Assembly (NCBI RefSeq): GCF_001428245.1
Contig: NZ_LMRV01000044.1
Coordinates: 225,537-277,150, forward strand
Reading direction: 5' to 3'
DNA: 51,614 nucleotides
Source: Paenibacillus sp. Soil522
GTDB lineage: Bacteria > Bacillota > Bacilli > Paenibacillales > Paenibacillaceae
Each line of letters starts with the position of its first letter. Position 1 is the stretch's first letter. The notes below the pieces were generated by a model. That model had not been told where the DNA came from, searched no databases, and was given only the letters and a program-made list of their open reading frames with translations. Below are positions 8,223-16,373 of this stretch, piece after piece. Both the position numbers and the translations under genes were made by a program.

Positions 8223-9001
8223 ACGCAAATTCATCCTGCCTGGATCCAGAAGAATCGATTAAAAAAATAAAAATATATCAGGAAACGAACTGCAACGATA
8301 CCGCTACGGTATTGTTGCAGCATTTTGAACCGATCGTGAAGATGGCAGCCGCTAAAATGTCCCGAAGCCGTCCTGATCTCTATGAGGATCTGTATCAGGT
8401 CGGTCAGCTTTCCATGCTCCGCTTGTTTAAGCAGTACGACAGCTCGCGGGAAATTCCGTTTGAAGGCTATGCGATGAAAAGCATTATTGGCCATCTGAAA
8501 AACTATTTGCGCGATAAGTCTTGGTATATCCAGGTGCCGAGGCGAATCAAAGAGAAAGGCCTGCTCATTCAGCAGGCGATCGACCACTTAACGGTAGAGC
8601 TGGGATATTCGCCGAAAATGGAAGAGATCGCTGTTCATCTTGGCCTCTCGGTAGAGGAAACGATCGAAGTGCTGTCCTGCCGGGAATCCTATCATTACGT
8701 ATCACTGGATACACCGTTATCCAGCGAAGGGGAAAGCGCAGCGACGATTGGTGATCTCATAGGCTCGGACAAGGATGATTATCAGAACGTTGATAATCGT
8801 CTGGATCTGGAGGAAGCGCTGGATCAATTGAAGGAAGAGGAGAAGACGGTGCTGCTGCTCGCCTATCATAACGGCCGATCCCAGCGGGATATTGCCGATC
8901 AGCTAGGCGTATCGCAGATGAGCGTTTCCCGTATACAGAAGCGGGCGATTGAGAAGCTGAAGCTGTTGTTAATAGAGAAGCGCCAGGATTTTAGCACGTA
9001 A
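8219..9001 (+). CDS. sigB: RNA polymerase sigma factor SigB (SigB/F/G group)
   Basis: Protein of 260 residues with region 2 (DLYEDLYQVGQLSMLRLFKQYD...PFEGYAMKSIIGHLKNYLRD), the VPRRIKE region 3 motif and a region 4 helix-turn-helix (RSQRDIADQLGVSQMSVSRIQKRAIEKL). The length and the VPRR motif place it in the SigB/SigF/SigG group, and the rsbW partner points to general stress. It is the last gene of the SigB-promoted operon and is followed by a strong terminator. GAGGAG lies 6 bases before ATG 8219. Confidence 0.92.
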   Translation: MNANSSCLDPEESIKKIKIYQETNCNDTATVLLQHFEPIVKMAAAKMSRSRPDLYEDLYQVGQLSMLRLFKQYDSSREIPFEGYAMKSIIGHLKNYLRDKSWYIQVPRRIKEKGLLIQQAIDHLTVELGYSPKMEEIAVHLGLSVEETIEVLSCRESYHYVSLDTPLSSEGESAATIGDLIGSDKDDYQNVDNRLDLEEALDQLKEEEKTVLLLAYHNGRSQRDIADQLGVSQMSVSRIQKRAIEKLKLLLIEKRQDFST

Positions 9002-9027
9002 AGTGTCCATAACTGTGATATGCGATT

Positions 9028-9068
9028 AAAAACACTCTTTCCATCTTGATAATGGAAAGAGTGTTTTT
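9028..9068. terminator. Bidirectional terminator between sigB and ytxH
   Basis: Seventeen-base perfect stem AAAAACACTCTTTCCAT / ATGGAAAGAGTGTTTTT (9028-9044 and 9052-9068). T runs on both strands let it end both convergent transcripts. Confidence 0.9.
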
Positions 9069-9085
9069 GGTTTTCGCTTGCTTCA

Positions 9086-9596
9086 TTATTGAATAGGATC
9101 GGGAACCATGCCGCTTTCGATAACTTCCGCATTCGTTTCCATCTGCTCCATGTCCGCGCCGAGCTTAATCATTTCTTCTTCTGTAGGCGCCATTGAATTT
9201 ATTGTTGTTTTTGTTGCTTTGAGGCCGCTCTTCTTCGCTTTATCTCCCGGTAGCAGCAAGATCATCCTTGATCTCCTCCTTCGCGGATGTGAGGGAATCC
9301 ATGACATGCTGGTTGGATTTTTTGGCGTGATCCGCCAGATCACCGGCTTCCTCTTTGATGCTGCCGGTGAGATCCTTCGTGTTTTGTCCGACGTTTGCTG
9401 CGAATTCTTTTGTATGATGTCCTACTGTGGTCGCAATGTCCTTCGTTTTCTCGCTGATGGCTTTGAACTTGTTCGAGAGCTCCTCCCGAAGGTTCGCGCC
9501 TGTTTTTGGGGCGAAAAGCAGAGCCGAAATGGCACCGATAGCACCTCCTACAATTGCGCCTATCAATACGCCGTTACTAGAGTTTTCTCGTGACAT
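9086..9596 (-). pseudogene. YtxH-domain general stress protein, frameshifted
   Basis: The intact 5' part (9596 to 9240) gives 118 residues. It has a glycine-rich membrane helix (GVLIGAIVGGAIGAISALLFAPKTGANLRE, in two pieces of the classic YtxH motif) and then a long amphipathic, Lys/Glu/Thr-rich helix. It stops at EEIKDDLAATGR. In the next frame the same style continues without break as GDKAKKSGLKATKTTINSM and a plausible acidic tail ending MVPDPIQ (stop at 9086). Dropping one base from the CCC at 9246-9248 (GGG on the coding strand) joins both parts into about 169 residues. Either the gene is frameshifted, or the base is a sequencing error, or a short protein is still made. Start ATG at 9596, ribosome site GAGGAGAG. 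YtxH proteins are SigB/SigH stress proteins in Bacillus; I saw no SigB promoter here. Confidence 0.68.
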
Positions 9597-9766
9597 TGGT
9601 CATCTCTCCTCGTTTTTTATTCGCTGATCGTGGCGATCAACGTTTGCTGCAGCATTTCTTAGTATTATGTAAACGCCAATCGTCTTTTTGAAACACAAAC
9701 AAGCGAAAATCTATTGGCTATAAACGGAAGAGATGAGGGTGTGCAGCTTGACTCGAAGGATAAGTG
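9597..9766. other. Intergenic region between ytxH and the yezD promoter
   Basis: Contains the YtxH ribosome site (minus strand). I see no further gene and no SigB-type box for ytxH. Weak A/T-rich promoter-like stretches near 9655-9665 on the minus strand are not convincing. Confidence 0.4.
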
Positions 9767-9795
9767 TTGACGAACGGAAAACAACATGTTAAATT
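9767..9795 (+). promoter_or_regulatory. SigA-type promoter of the yezD transcript
   Basis: TTGACG (9767-9772), 17 bases, TAAATT (9790-9795). It implies a leader of nearly 190 bases before the yezD start. The same -10 hexamer and spacing are proposed for the monooxygenase operon promoter (23526-23554). Confidence 0.5.
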
Positions 9796-9830
9796 ATATT
9801 TATCCTATTGAATTAGTCGGGAATAAAAAG

Positions 9831-9876
9831 ATTACAGCGGAAGTATAGCATTCCTAATGCTGTCGTTTACTGTAAT
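9831..9876 (+). promoter_or_regulatory. Structured leader hairpin upstream of yezD
   Basis: Outer stem ATTACAG / CTGTAAT (9831-9837, 9870-9876) encloses an inner hairpin AGCATT-CCT-AATGCT (9847-9852, 9856-9861). There is no T run, so it is not a terminator as written. It precedes the cysteine-rich upstream ORF and may be part of a leader-based control. Confidence 0.4.
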
Positions 9877-9903
9877 TCGCGCTCACTAGAAAACTGGAGG
9901 CGC

Positions 9904-10020
9904 ATGAGAGCCGAATGCCGAATCGGTTGTTGTGCGTCTTCTTTGCGTGTAAAACCGGTTTGTTACACACAAAAATTTGGAGAGGATGTTGATGATGTCC
10001 CAGACAGTAGAGGTTGCTGA
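9904..10020 (+). CDS. Cysteine-rich upstream ORF overlapping the yezD start
   Basis: ATG 9904 has GGAGG three bases upstream (9896-9900) and opens a 38-codon frame. It begins MRAECRIGCCASSLRV and ends at TGA 10018-10020, inside yezD in another frame. Cys is found at positions 5, 9, 10, 20 and 38, with a Cys-Cys pair. Translating it would carry ribosomes across the yezD ribosome site (9979-9985) and start (9992). A Cys-rich leader before a gene linked to sulfur metabolism suggests control by cysteinyl-tRNA supply. The short spacing (3 bases) and lack of homologue comparison keep confidence moderate. Confidence 0.5.
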   Translation: MRAECRIGCCASSLRVKPVCYTQKFGEDVDDVPDSRGC

Positions 10021-10177
10021 CGAGTGGTTAAAAAGAATTAAAGAGCAATTGGCAGGAGTTCAATACGGCATTGTTCAAATTACGGTTCATAATAGCCAAA
10101 TTGTGCAAATCGATCGGACAGAACGCAGCCGCTTCGATACGGTGAAGTCCCCTTCCCCTGTTAAGCGGCAGAGATAA
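9992..10177 (+). CDS. YezD-family (DUF2292) small protein
   Basis: Protein of 61 residues. The core EWLKRIKEQLAGVQYGIVQ / ITVHNSQIVQIDRTERSRF matches the YezD/DUF2292 family (W-x-x-x-I, then Y-G-x-V-x-I-T-V-H-x-x-x-I-V-Q-I-x-R-T-E-x-x-R). The molecular role is unknown. In my recollection such genes sit next to sulfur-assimilation genes in Firmicutes. An in-frame TTG at 9977 lies inside the ribosome site, while GGAGAGG (9979-9985) is 6 bases before ATG 9992, so the ATG is chosen. It is the first gene of a transcript that continues into a small unknown gene and an aldo/keto reductase remnant. Confidence 0.8.
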   Translation: MMSQTVEVADEWLKRIKEQLAGVQYGIVQITVHNSQIVQIDRTERSRFDTVKSPSPVKRQR

Positions 10178-10188
10178 TGAGGTGACGG

Positions 10189-10497
10189 ATGAAAAACAAA
10201 CTGAATTCAAGCTTATATGAATGGCCTGATCTGGCCTTTCATCATTATTGCCTGCACATGTACCGGCTGAACCGCGGAACTTACAATACAATCGATCAAT
10301 GGTTATTCGACAACGGTTATCCTGAAATTAAACGCAGACGGAAGATGATCATCCATTTTTTGGACCTGATGGCACAGTCGCAAGCGGCTGAAGGGCGAAA
10401 GTTTCTCTCCTTTGGAAAAGGGAATTTGATTGTGGAGTTGAGTCAGTTTACAGCCGGGCACGACATGCGTGTTAGTGGCGTATTGGCTGCTTATTAA
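10189..10497 (+). CDS. Hypothetical protein of 102 residues
   Basis: I do not recognise this protein. It is rich in aromatic and His residues at the N-terminus (YEWPDLAFHHYCLHMYRLNRG), then has a basic stretch EIKRRRKMIIHFLDLMAQS and no membrane helix. It starts 11 bases after the yezD stop with GAGGTG as ribosome site, so the two are co-transcribed. It is probably cytoplasmic; its role is unknown, with a sulfur-related link only by position. Confidence 0.65.
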   Translation: MKNKLNSSLYEWPDLAFHHYCLHMYRLNRGTYNTIDQWLFDNGYPEIKRRRKMIIHFLDLMAQSQAAEGRKFLSFGKGNLIVELSQFTAGHDMRVSGVLAAY

Positions 10498-10568
10498 ACA
10501 ATAAGCTCTTTCATACAGGTGACTGCTGACATAATTACATTTTGATCGATCACGGGAGGAAAATGAAA

Positions 10569-11266
10569 ATGGAATATCGTAAATTGGGAAGAACGGGATT
10601 AAAGGTATCCGAGGTAAGCTTGGGTACGATGGCATTTGGCCGGTGGATTGATGAACAGGCTTCGGCAGCGATTTTGGATTTAGCGCTTGATAACGGCATC
10701 AATCTTGTAGACACTGCGAACGTGTACGGGGCAGGGGAGTCCGAACGTATTCTCGGCAATTTGCTAAAGGAGCGGCGCCAGCAAATCGTTCTCGCGACAA
10801 AGGTTCACGGCCGTGTAGGAGAAGGTGTTAATGATTCCGGGCAGAGCCGGTATCATATTTTCAAGGCGGTTGAAGACAGCTTGAAGCGATTGAAAACGGA
10901 CTATCTTGATCTGTACCAGGTACACCGCTTCGATCCGAACACTCCGCTTGATGAAACGCTGCGGGCTTTAGACGATCTGGTTCGTCAAGGGAAGGTGAGA
11001 TACATAGGGGCTAGAAAAATGCGATTCAGCTGGCAGAGGCAATCCGGCCATTGGCAGAAGAACGCGGCCTGACTCAGGCGCAATACGCTTTGTCGTGGGT
11101 GCTGAGCCGTCCGGGAATTACATCAGCCATATTGGGCGCTTCGAGGCCGGAGCATATTACGGAAGCGGCAAGGAGCTGGCATGAAAGATTGAGCGCGGAA
11201 GAGCTGGCGAGGGTAGACGAAGTAACATCAAGCCTGCAATTAGCGAAGGAGACGGTTTTGAGCTAA
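10569..11266 (+). pseudogene. Aldo/keto reductase, internally deleted and frameshifted
   Basis: The first part (10569 to about 11013) encodes the start of an aldo/keto reductase: MEYRKLGRTGLKVSEVSLGT, the catalytic DTANVYG region, ATKVHG and VHRFDP, up to VRYIGA. After the junction near 11010-11018 the reading moves to another frame, which gives NAIQLAEAIRPLAEERG and the family's C-terminal end GASRPEHITEAA (to 11266). Compared with the intact paralogue at 31009, about 95 residues are missing, including the second half of the barrel and part of the cofactor site. It should be inactive. The ribosome site GGGAGG (10554-10559) fits ATG 10569 (9 bases) better than ATG 10563. Confidence 0.85.
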
Positions 11267-11306
11267 TCAGCTGTTCATTCAACTGCATACATTCTACCGT
11301 ATCAAT

Positions 11307-11343
11307 GGAGGATATCAGAGCACCGCGTGATATCCTCCTTTTG
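11307..11343 (+). terminator. Terminator upstream of the ABC operon
   Basis: Eleven-base stem GGAGGATATCA / TGATATCCTCC (11307-11317, 11328-11338) followed by TTTTG and a further T run. It closes the yezD transcript and isolates the operon that begins at 11381. Confidence 0.9.
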
Positions 11344-11380
11344 TTTTTTTGGACATAAAGACTTGAGGGGAGGCTGTACT

Positions 11381-12490
11381 GTGGCGGGAGTTACGATTAA
11401 TCATTTATATAAGCGCTATGGCAAAGACAAGCACGCGGTTGTGCAGGATTTCCAGCTGGAAATTAAGGATAAAGAATTTATTGTGTTTGTAGGGCCTTCC
11501 GGCTGCGGGAAGTCGACGACGCTAAGAATGATTGCCGGTCTTGAGGATATATCCGAGGGTGAAATTTATATTGGGGATCAACTGGTCAACAAGCTTCCTC
11601 CTAAGGACAGAGATATTTCAATGGTTTTCCAAAACTATGCGCTTTACCCGAATCTGAGCGTATATGAGAATATTGCATTTGGTCTAAGGATGCGGAAGCT
11701 GCCGAAGCACGAGATTGATTTGGCCGTGAAAAACGCAAGCCGGATTTTGGAAATCGAGCCATACCTGAACCGCAAGCCGAAGGACTTGTCGGGTGGACAA
11801 CGTCAGCGGGTGGCGCTCGGCAGGGCAATCGTACGTGATCCGAAGCTGTTTTTGATGGATGAGCCGCTGTCAAATTTGGATGCCAAGCTCAGAGTGACGA
11901 TGCGAATGGAAATAACGAAGCTGCACAAAAAATTAGGCACGACCTTTATATTCGTTACGCATGACCAGGTTGAAGCGATGACGATGGCCGATCGTATCGT
12001 TGTCATGAAGGGCGGCATCATTCAGCAGTGCGATACGCCGGAGGCCGTTTACTCCAAACCGGCGAATACGTTTGTTGCGGGCTTTATCGGCTCTCCCCAA
12101 ATCAACTTCATCAACGGCCGCATCCAGGAAAATCCGCAAGGAAGATTGGAGTTTCATACGAATCGCTTCCATCTGAAAATGAATGAAGCGATGGAGGACA
12201 TTTTGCGCAAAAATAGCCAAGTAAACAAATCGGTTATATTAGGGATTAGACCGGAAAACGTTAAGCTCGAAGGTTTATTTTCGGAGACGATCATTACCGG
12301 AATCTACCGCGATAATGAGCTGATGGGCGCGGATCGTTTTCTTTATTTGGACATTGGGCAGGAGAAGCCGCTGATCGCCCGCGTGGATCCGGATAACCGT
12401 TTTGCCGAAAATGAGAAAGTGAAGGTTGAGCTGGATATTTCGAAGGCTCACTTTTTCCATAAGGATACGGGAACAAGATTTACAGACTGA
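11381..12490 (+). CDS. MsmX/UgpC-type sugar ABC transporter ATPase
   Basis: ATPase of 369 residues energising carbohydrate importers. It has Walker A GPSGCGKST (residues 38-46), a Q-loop in MVFQNYALYP, signature LSGGQRQR (about 136-143), Walker B LFLMDEP, H-loop FVTHDQ and a C-terminal TOBE/OB regulatory region from about residue 240. GTG 11381 has AGGGGAGG 7 bases upstream; longer readings from 11327 start inside the terminator. It is the only ATPase in an operon with two permease pairs and may serve both, as MsmX does for several importers in B. subtilis. Confidence 0.92.
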   Translation: MAGVTINHLYKRYGKDKHAVVQDFQLEIKDKEFIVFVGPSGCGKSTTLRMIAGLEDISEGEIYIGDQLVNKLPPKDRDISMVFQNYALYPNLSVYENIAFGLRMRKLPKHEIDLAVKNASRILEIEPYLNRKPKDLSGGQRQRVALGRAIVRDPKLFLMDEPLSNLDAKLRVTMRMEITKLHKKLGTTFIFVTHDQVEAMTMADRIVVMKGGIIQQCDTPEAVYSKPANTFVAGFIGSPQINFINGRIQENPQGRLEFHTNRFHLKMNEAMEDILRKNSQVNKSVILGIRPENVKLEGLFSETIITGIYRDNELMGADRFLYLDIGQEKPLIARVDPDNRFAENEKVKVELDISKAHFFHKDTGTRFTD

Positions 12491-12526
12491 TCGGATTTCT
12501 GCGAAGGAGGGAGGCGGCTTCTCGTT

Positions 12527-15484
12527 ATGAATAAGAAACGGAAATGGTTCGTGCATGGCGGAAGTATAATGATTGCGGCATTGCTGCTCTCATCTGGAGC
12601 GGCAGTAAGCACGGTATCAGGCGAGAAAACCGAGACCGTCAATTATGATGGTCTCGTCACTACATTTGATTATGAGGTTGATCCTTATTTTAGCGAGGCA
12701 CTGGCGAAGTGGCAGGAGCAAGGGCTGAAAAACGCAACCGCGTCGATACAGGTGGAGGGGGCGAAGCCGTCAAGGGTGTCGAATGATCAGGAAATTAAAG
12801 CCGGCGGGTATGAGGGTAAATTGAATGTACTGCTTTGGAAAACGAGCGATACGGGCTGGGTCGAATATAAAGTTGACGTTGCAGAGAGTGCGCTGTATGA
12901 AATTCATGTATCTTATAATCCATTAAAGGATGCCCGGCGCAAGGGGCCGATAAGGTGGGAGGTGACGATTGACGGTCAAAGGCCGTTTAGGGAAGCCTCC
13001 TCCATATCGTTATACCGCGCCTGGGAGGATGTCCGTCCTATATTGAAAAACTCGGATGGCGATGAGATCCGTCCCCGTTCGATTGACGTTTCGGGCTGGA
13101 GCGAAAAGCCGTTAATTGATTCGGGAGGGGCATATGCGCAGCCTTTGCAATGGCAGTTCACACAAGGAACGCATACCATTCGTTTGCAAGGCTATGATCC
13201 TGTTGCGATTGAGAGAATTGAACTCCTGCCAAGCAAAACGATTCCGTCGTACGAGGAGGCTGCAGCTCAAAATGCCAATGTGCCTGCCGTTGACGGAGAC
13301 GTGTTGACTCTTCAGGCGGAGGCTTTTACTTCCAAGAACGATACGGCGATTAAGCTGTATTCGGATAAGAACTCCCGCACCCTACCGCGATATAAAGGAA
13401 GAATTATTTACAACACAGTAGGCGGGCAGCGATGGCTGGAGCAGAATCAGGAAATTACCTGGTCGTTTGAAGTGCCGGAGACCGGATTGTATAAAATAGG
13501 ATTTCGCGCTTTGCAAAACACAATCGCGCAGAAAACGTCCTATCGGGCTATTCGGATCGACGGAGAAGTGCCGTTTAAGGAATTACTGGCATATGGATTT
13601 CGTTATTCAACAGGCTGGAGAGGAACGGTTTTGCAAGATGAAAACAAACAGCCGTATTTGATAAAGCTTGAGAAGGGGAAGCATACGTTGTCGCTCGCGG
13701 TTACGCAGTCCCCTGTAAAATCGATTATCGTCGATGTGGAGAAGCTGATCGCCCATCTGGATGCGATTGATTGGGATTTGCGCAACATTACGGGGGCCAG
13801 CACGAAGAAGGCGATAGACCGCAACCGTACGTGGAATATGGATCAGGACTTTCCTGGTCTGACAGACCGGATGGCGCTTGCGGCAGACGTTATGGTTTCA
13901 TTGTCTAGGCGGGTCGTAGAGGCTAACGGAAACAAGGATTCGATTAGTCAAGGACTCGATACTTCAGCGAAGGATTTGCGGGCATTGCTCCGCAAGCCGG
14001 AGGAAATTCCTTATCAGGTTGAAGAGATATCCTCGATGAGAGAGAAATTCGGAACGTTTATCGACACGTTGCTGAAGCAATCGCTGCAGCTGGATGAGAT
14101 TTATATCATTCCGGAAAAGGCTGATGATCCTAAGATGGAAGCGGCTTTTTTTAGCCGTGTTTGGGGCGGGGCTGAAAATTTCATCTACTCGTTCGACGCA
14201 AGGGACAGCCTGAAAGAGCTGGATGATACAAAGCTGAATATTTGGGTGCAGCGGGGAAGGGATTACGTCGATCAGCTGCAGCAGTTGGCCGATGAGTCGT
14301 TCACGCCGGAGACAGGCATAGAGGTTAAGGTTAATTTGCTGCCGAATCCGGAGCTTTTGCTCATGTCTAACGCAGCGGGCGTTCAGCCCGATATCGCTCT
14401 CGGGTTGACGCAGGATTTGCCGGTTGATTACGCCATTCGCGGCACGCTTCAAAATTTGGCCGAGTTTAAGGATTTTAATCAGCTTTATCCTAAGTTTAGT
14501 CCCGGCTCATGGCTGCCGCTTCATTACGATGGCGGTTATTACGGCGTGCCGGAAACGCAATCGTTTCAGGTTCTTTACTATAGAAAGGATATTTTGCAGC
14601 GCTTAGGGCTCGAAATTCCCCAGACCTGGGAGGATGTATATGATTTACTGCCTACGCTACAGCAAAATTTCATAAACTTCTACGTGAACCCGAAGGAATT
14701 TACACACTTCTTCTATCAAAACGGAGTGGAGTTTTATGAGACTGGAGGCGTGAAATCGGGGCTGGATTCGCCGGAGGCGTACCGCGCGTTCAAGCAGTGG
14801 ACGGATTTATTCAATACGTACGCTGTGGAGAGGGAGGTGCCCAGCTTCTATCAGCATTTCCGCAGCGGAACGATGCCTATCGGCATATCTGATTACAACA
14901 TGTATGTGCAGCTGTCGGCGGCAGCGCCGGAGTTGAACGGCCGCTGGGGAATTGCGCTTATTCCCGGCACGCAGCAAGCGGACGGAACGATCAGCCGCTG
15001 GGCTGGAGGCGGGCAGCGAACGGGCGTTATTTTCGATAAGTCGGGTAAAAAGAATGAGGCATGGCAGTTTCTGAAATGGTGGCTCTCCGCCGAGGTGCAG
15101 GAGCAATACGGCTCCGATCTGGAGGCTGTGAACGGCGTTGCTTTCCGCTGGAATACGTCTAACGTGGAGGCTTTCACCAATCTTCCGTGGAAAAAGGAGG
15201 ATGCTGAAATCATTTTGAACCAGTGGAAATGGTACAAGGATATTCCGAACGTGCCGGGGGGGTATTTCCTTGAGCGCGAAACGAATAATGCATGGATCAG
15301 ATCGGTTGTAAAAACGGCGAATTATATGTCCTCGTTAGAGCAAGCCGTCAGGGACATCAATCGGGAGCTGCTGAGGAAGCAGCAGGAATTCGGCTTTATC
15401 GATGAGCAGGGCCATCAGGTTAAAAAATTGGACATTCCAATTGTCGATCAGCCTTGGGAAGGGATTGATCGTTATGTGGAGTAA
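12527..15484 (+). CDS. Very large secreted solute-binding protein with two N-terminal beta-domains
   Basis: Protein of 985 residues, more than twice the usual 420-460 of the family. It has a signal peptide (about 1-33) without a lipobox Cys. Two similar all-beta, carbohydrate-binding-like domains lie at about 45-235 and 255-410; each ends in a strand of the type HTIRLQGYDPVAIERIEL or HTLSLAVTQSPVKSIIVDV. A helical region spans about 410-535. A family 1 extracellular binding domain spans about 540-960 (LKELDDTKLNIWVQRGRDY, then PDIALGLTQDLPVDYAIRG, YYRKDILQRLG, RWAGGGQRTG). It would capture a glycan at the surface for the permeases that follow; the extra domains may hold polymer or wall. The ribosome site GGAGGGAGG is 12 bases or more from the start. 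It overlaps the first permease gene by 11 bases. Confidence 0.82.
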   Translation: MNKKRKWFVHGGSIMIAALLLSSGAAVSTVSGEKTETVNYDGLVTTFDYEVDPYFSEALAKWQEQGLKNATASIQVEGAKPSRVSNDQEIKAGGYEGKLNVLLWKTSDTGWVEYKVDVAESALYEIHVSYNPLKDARRKGPIRWEVTIDGQRPFREASSISLYRAWEDVRPILKNSDGDEIRPRSIDVSGWSEKPLIDSGGAYAQPLQWQFTQGTHTIRLQGYDPVAIERIELLPSKTIPSYEEAAAQNANVPAVDGDVLTLQAEAFTSKNDTAIKLYSDKNSRTLPRYKGRIIYNTVGGQRWLEQNQEITWSFEVPETGLYKIGFRALQNTIAQKTSYRAIRIDGEVPFKELLAYGFRYSTGWRGTVLQDENKQPYLIKLEKGKHTLSLAVTQSPVKSIIVDVEKLIAHLDAIDWDLRNITGASTKKAIDRNRTWNMDQDFPGLTDRMALAADVMVSLSRRVVEANGNKDSISQGLDTSAKDLRALLRKPEEIPYQVEEISSMREKFGTFIDTLLKQSLQLDEIYIIPEKADDPKMEAAFFSRVWGGAENFIYSFDARDSLKELDDTKLNIWVQRGRDYVDQLQQLADESFTPETGIEVKVNLLPNPELLLMSNAAGVQPDIALGLTQDLPVDYAIRGTLQNLAEFKDFNQLYPKFSPGSWLPLHYDGGYYGVPETQSFQVLYYRKDILQRLGLEIPQTWEDVYDLLPTLQQNFINFYVNPKEFTHFFYQNGVEFYETGGVKSGLDSPEAYRAFKQWTDLFNTYAVEREVPSFYQHFRSGTMPIGISDYNMYVQLSAAAPELNGRWGIALIPGTQQADGTISRWAGGGQRTGVIFDKSGKKNEAWQFLKWWLSAEVQEQYGSDLEAVNGVAFRWNTSNVEAFTNLPWKKEDAEIILNQWKWYKDIPNVPGGYFLERETNNAWIRSVVKTANYMSSLEQAVRDINRELLRKQQEFGFIDEQGHQVKKLDIPIVDQPWEGIDRYVE

Positions 15485-16370
15485 GCTGTGGTCATTTCGG
15501 ATTTCGTACTTATTCATTGCGCCTTTCGTCATTTGCTTTGCCTTGTTTATTGTCATACCTATACTGGCTGCGGTCGGCTTAAGCTTCACCTATTACAACG
15601 GGATCGAGCCTCCGCGATTTATCGGCTGGAGCAACTTTCAGTATTTGATTGCGCAGGATTTGCTGTTTTTGAAGTATGCGCTGCCGAACACATTCAAGTT
15701 TGCCGTTATTGTCGGTCCCGGCGGCTATGCCGCTGCCTTCCTGCTCGCTTGGCTCATTTCGCGGCTGCGCGGAAGCTACGGCAAATGGGTTGCGCTCGCC
15801 ATGTATACGCCATCTCTTACCGTAGGGATAGCCATGACCATTATATGGCTCCCCTTGCTATCGGGCGATAGAATCGGTTATTTGAACAGCTTCCTCTTAA
15901 AACTCGGTCTAATCGACGTTCCGAAGCTATGGGTAACGAGTCCAGATCATCTCATGAACTCGATGGTCGTCGTAACGCTTTGGTCGAGCATGGGCGTTGG
16001 CTTCCTGGCGATGCTTGCAGGCATTCTCAATGTGGATGCGACGCTGTACGAAGCGGGAAGAATCGACGGGATCAAAAATAATTTACAGGAGCTGTGGTAT
16101 ATTACGATTCCGTCCATGAAGCCGCAAATGCTGTTCGGCGCCGTCATGGCGATCGTTACGACCTTCAAGACAGGGGCCATCGGCGTCGAGCTGTCCGGCC
16201 AAAACCCGACGCCGGAATATGCGGGCCATTTGATCGTCAACCATATTAACGATTACGGCCTGATCCGCTTCGAAATGGGCTATGCGGCGGCGGTTTCCGT
16301 GTTTCTTCTTATATTAATGTACTTTGCGAACAAGCTAAGCTGGGGATTGTTCGGTTCGAAGGAGGAATAA
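15474..16370 (+). CDS. Sugar ABC permease, UgpA/MalF-like (pair 1)
   Basis: Permease of 298 residues with six membrane segments and the cytoplasmic EAA loop EAGRIDGIKNNLQELWYITIP that docks to the ATPase. ATG 15474 lies within the last codons of the binding-protein gene, with GGGAAGGGA 7-10 bases upstream. The longer in-frame reading from 15402 would only add residues from the preceding gene. It forms a heterodimer with the next permease. Confidence 0.9.
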   Translation: MWSKLWSFRISYLFIAPFVICFALFIVIPILAAVGLSFTYYNGIEPPRFIGWSNFQYLIAQDLLFLKYALPNTFKFAVIVGPGGYAAAFLLAWLISRLRGSYGKWVALAMYTPSLTVGIAMTIIWLPLLSGDRIGYLNSFLLKLGLIDVPKLWVTSPDHLMNSMVVVTLWSSMGVGFLAMLAGILNVDATLYEAGRIDGIKNNLQELWYITIPSMKPQMLFGAVMAIVTTFKTGAIGVELSGQNPTPEYAGHLIVNHINDYGLIRFEMGYAAAVSVFLLILMYFANKLSWGLFGSKEE

Positions 16371-16373
16371 CAT

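Noticed and set aside
9108..9593. 161-codon open frame on the plus strand opposite ytxH
   Set aside because: It is the shadow of the YtxH frame: hydrophobic and Cys-rich composition, no ribosome site, and the minus strand encodes a recognisable YtxH protein.
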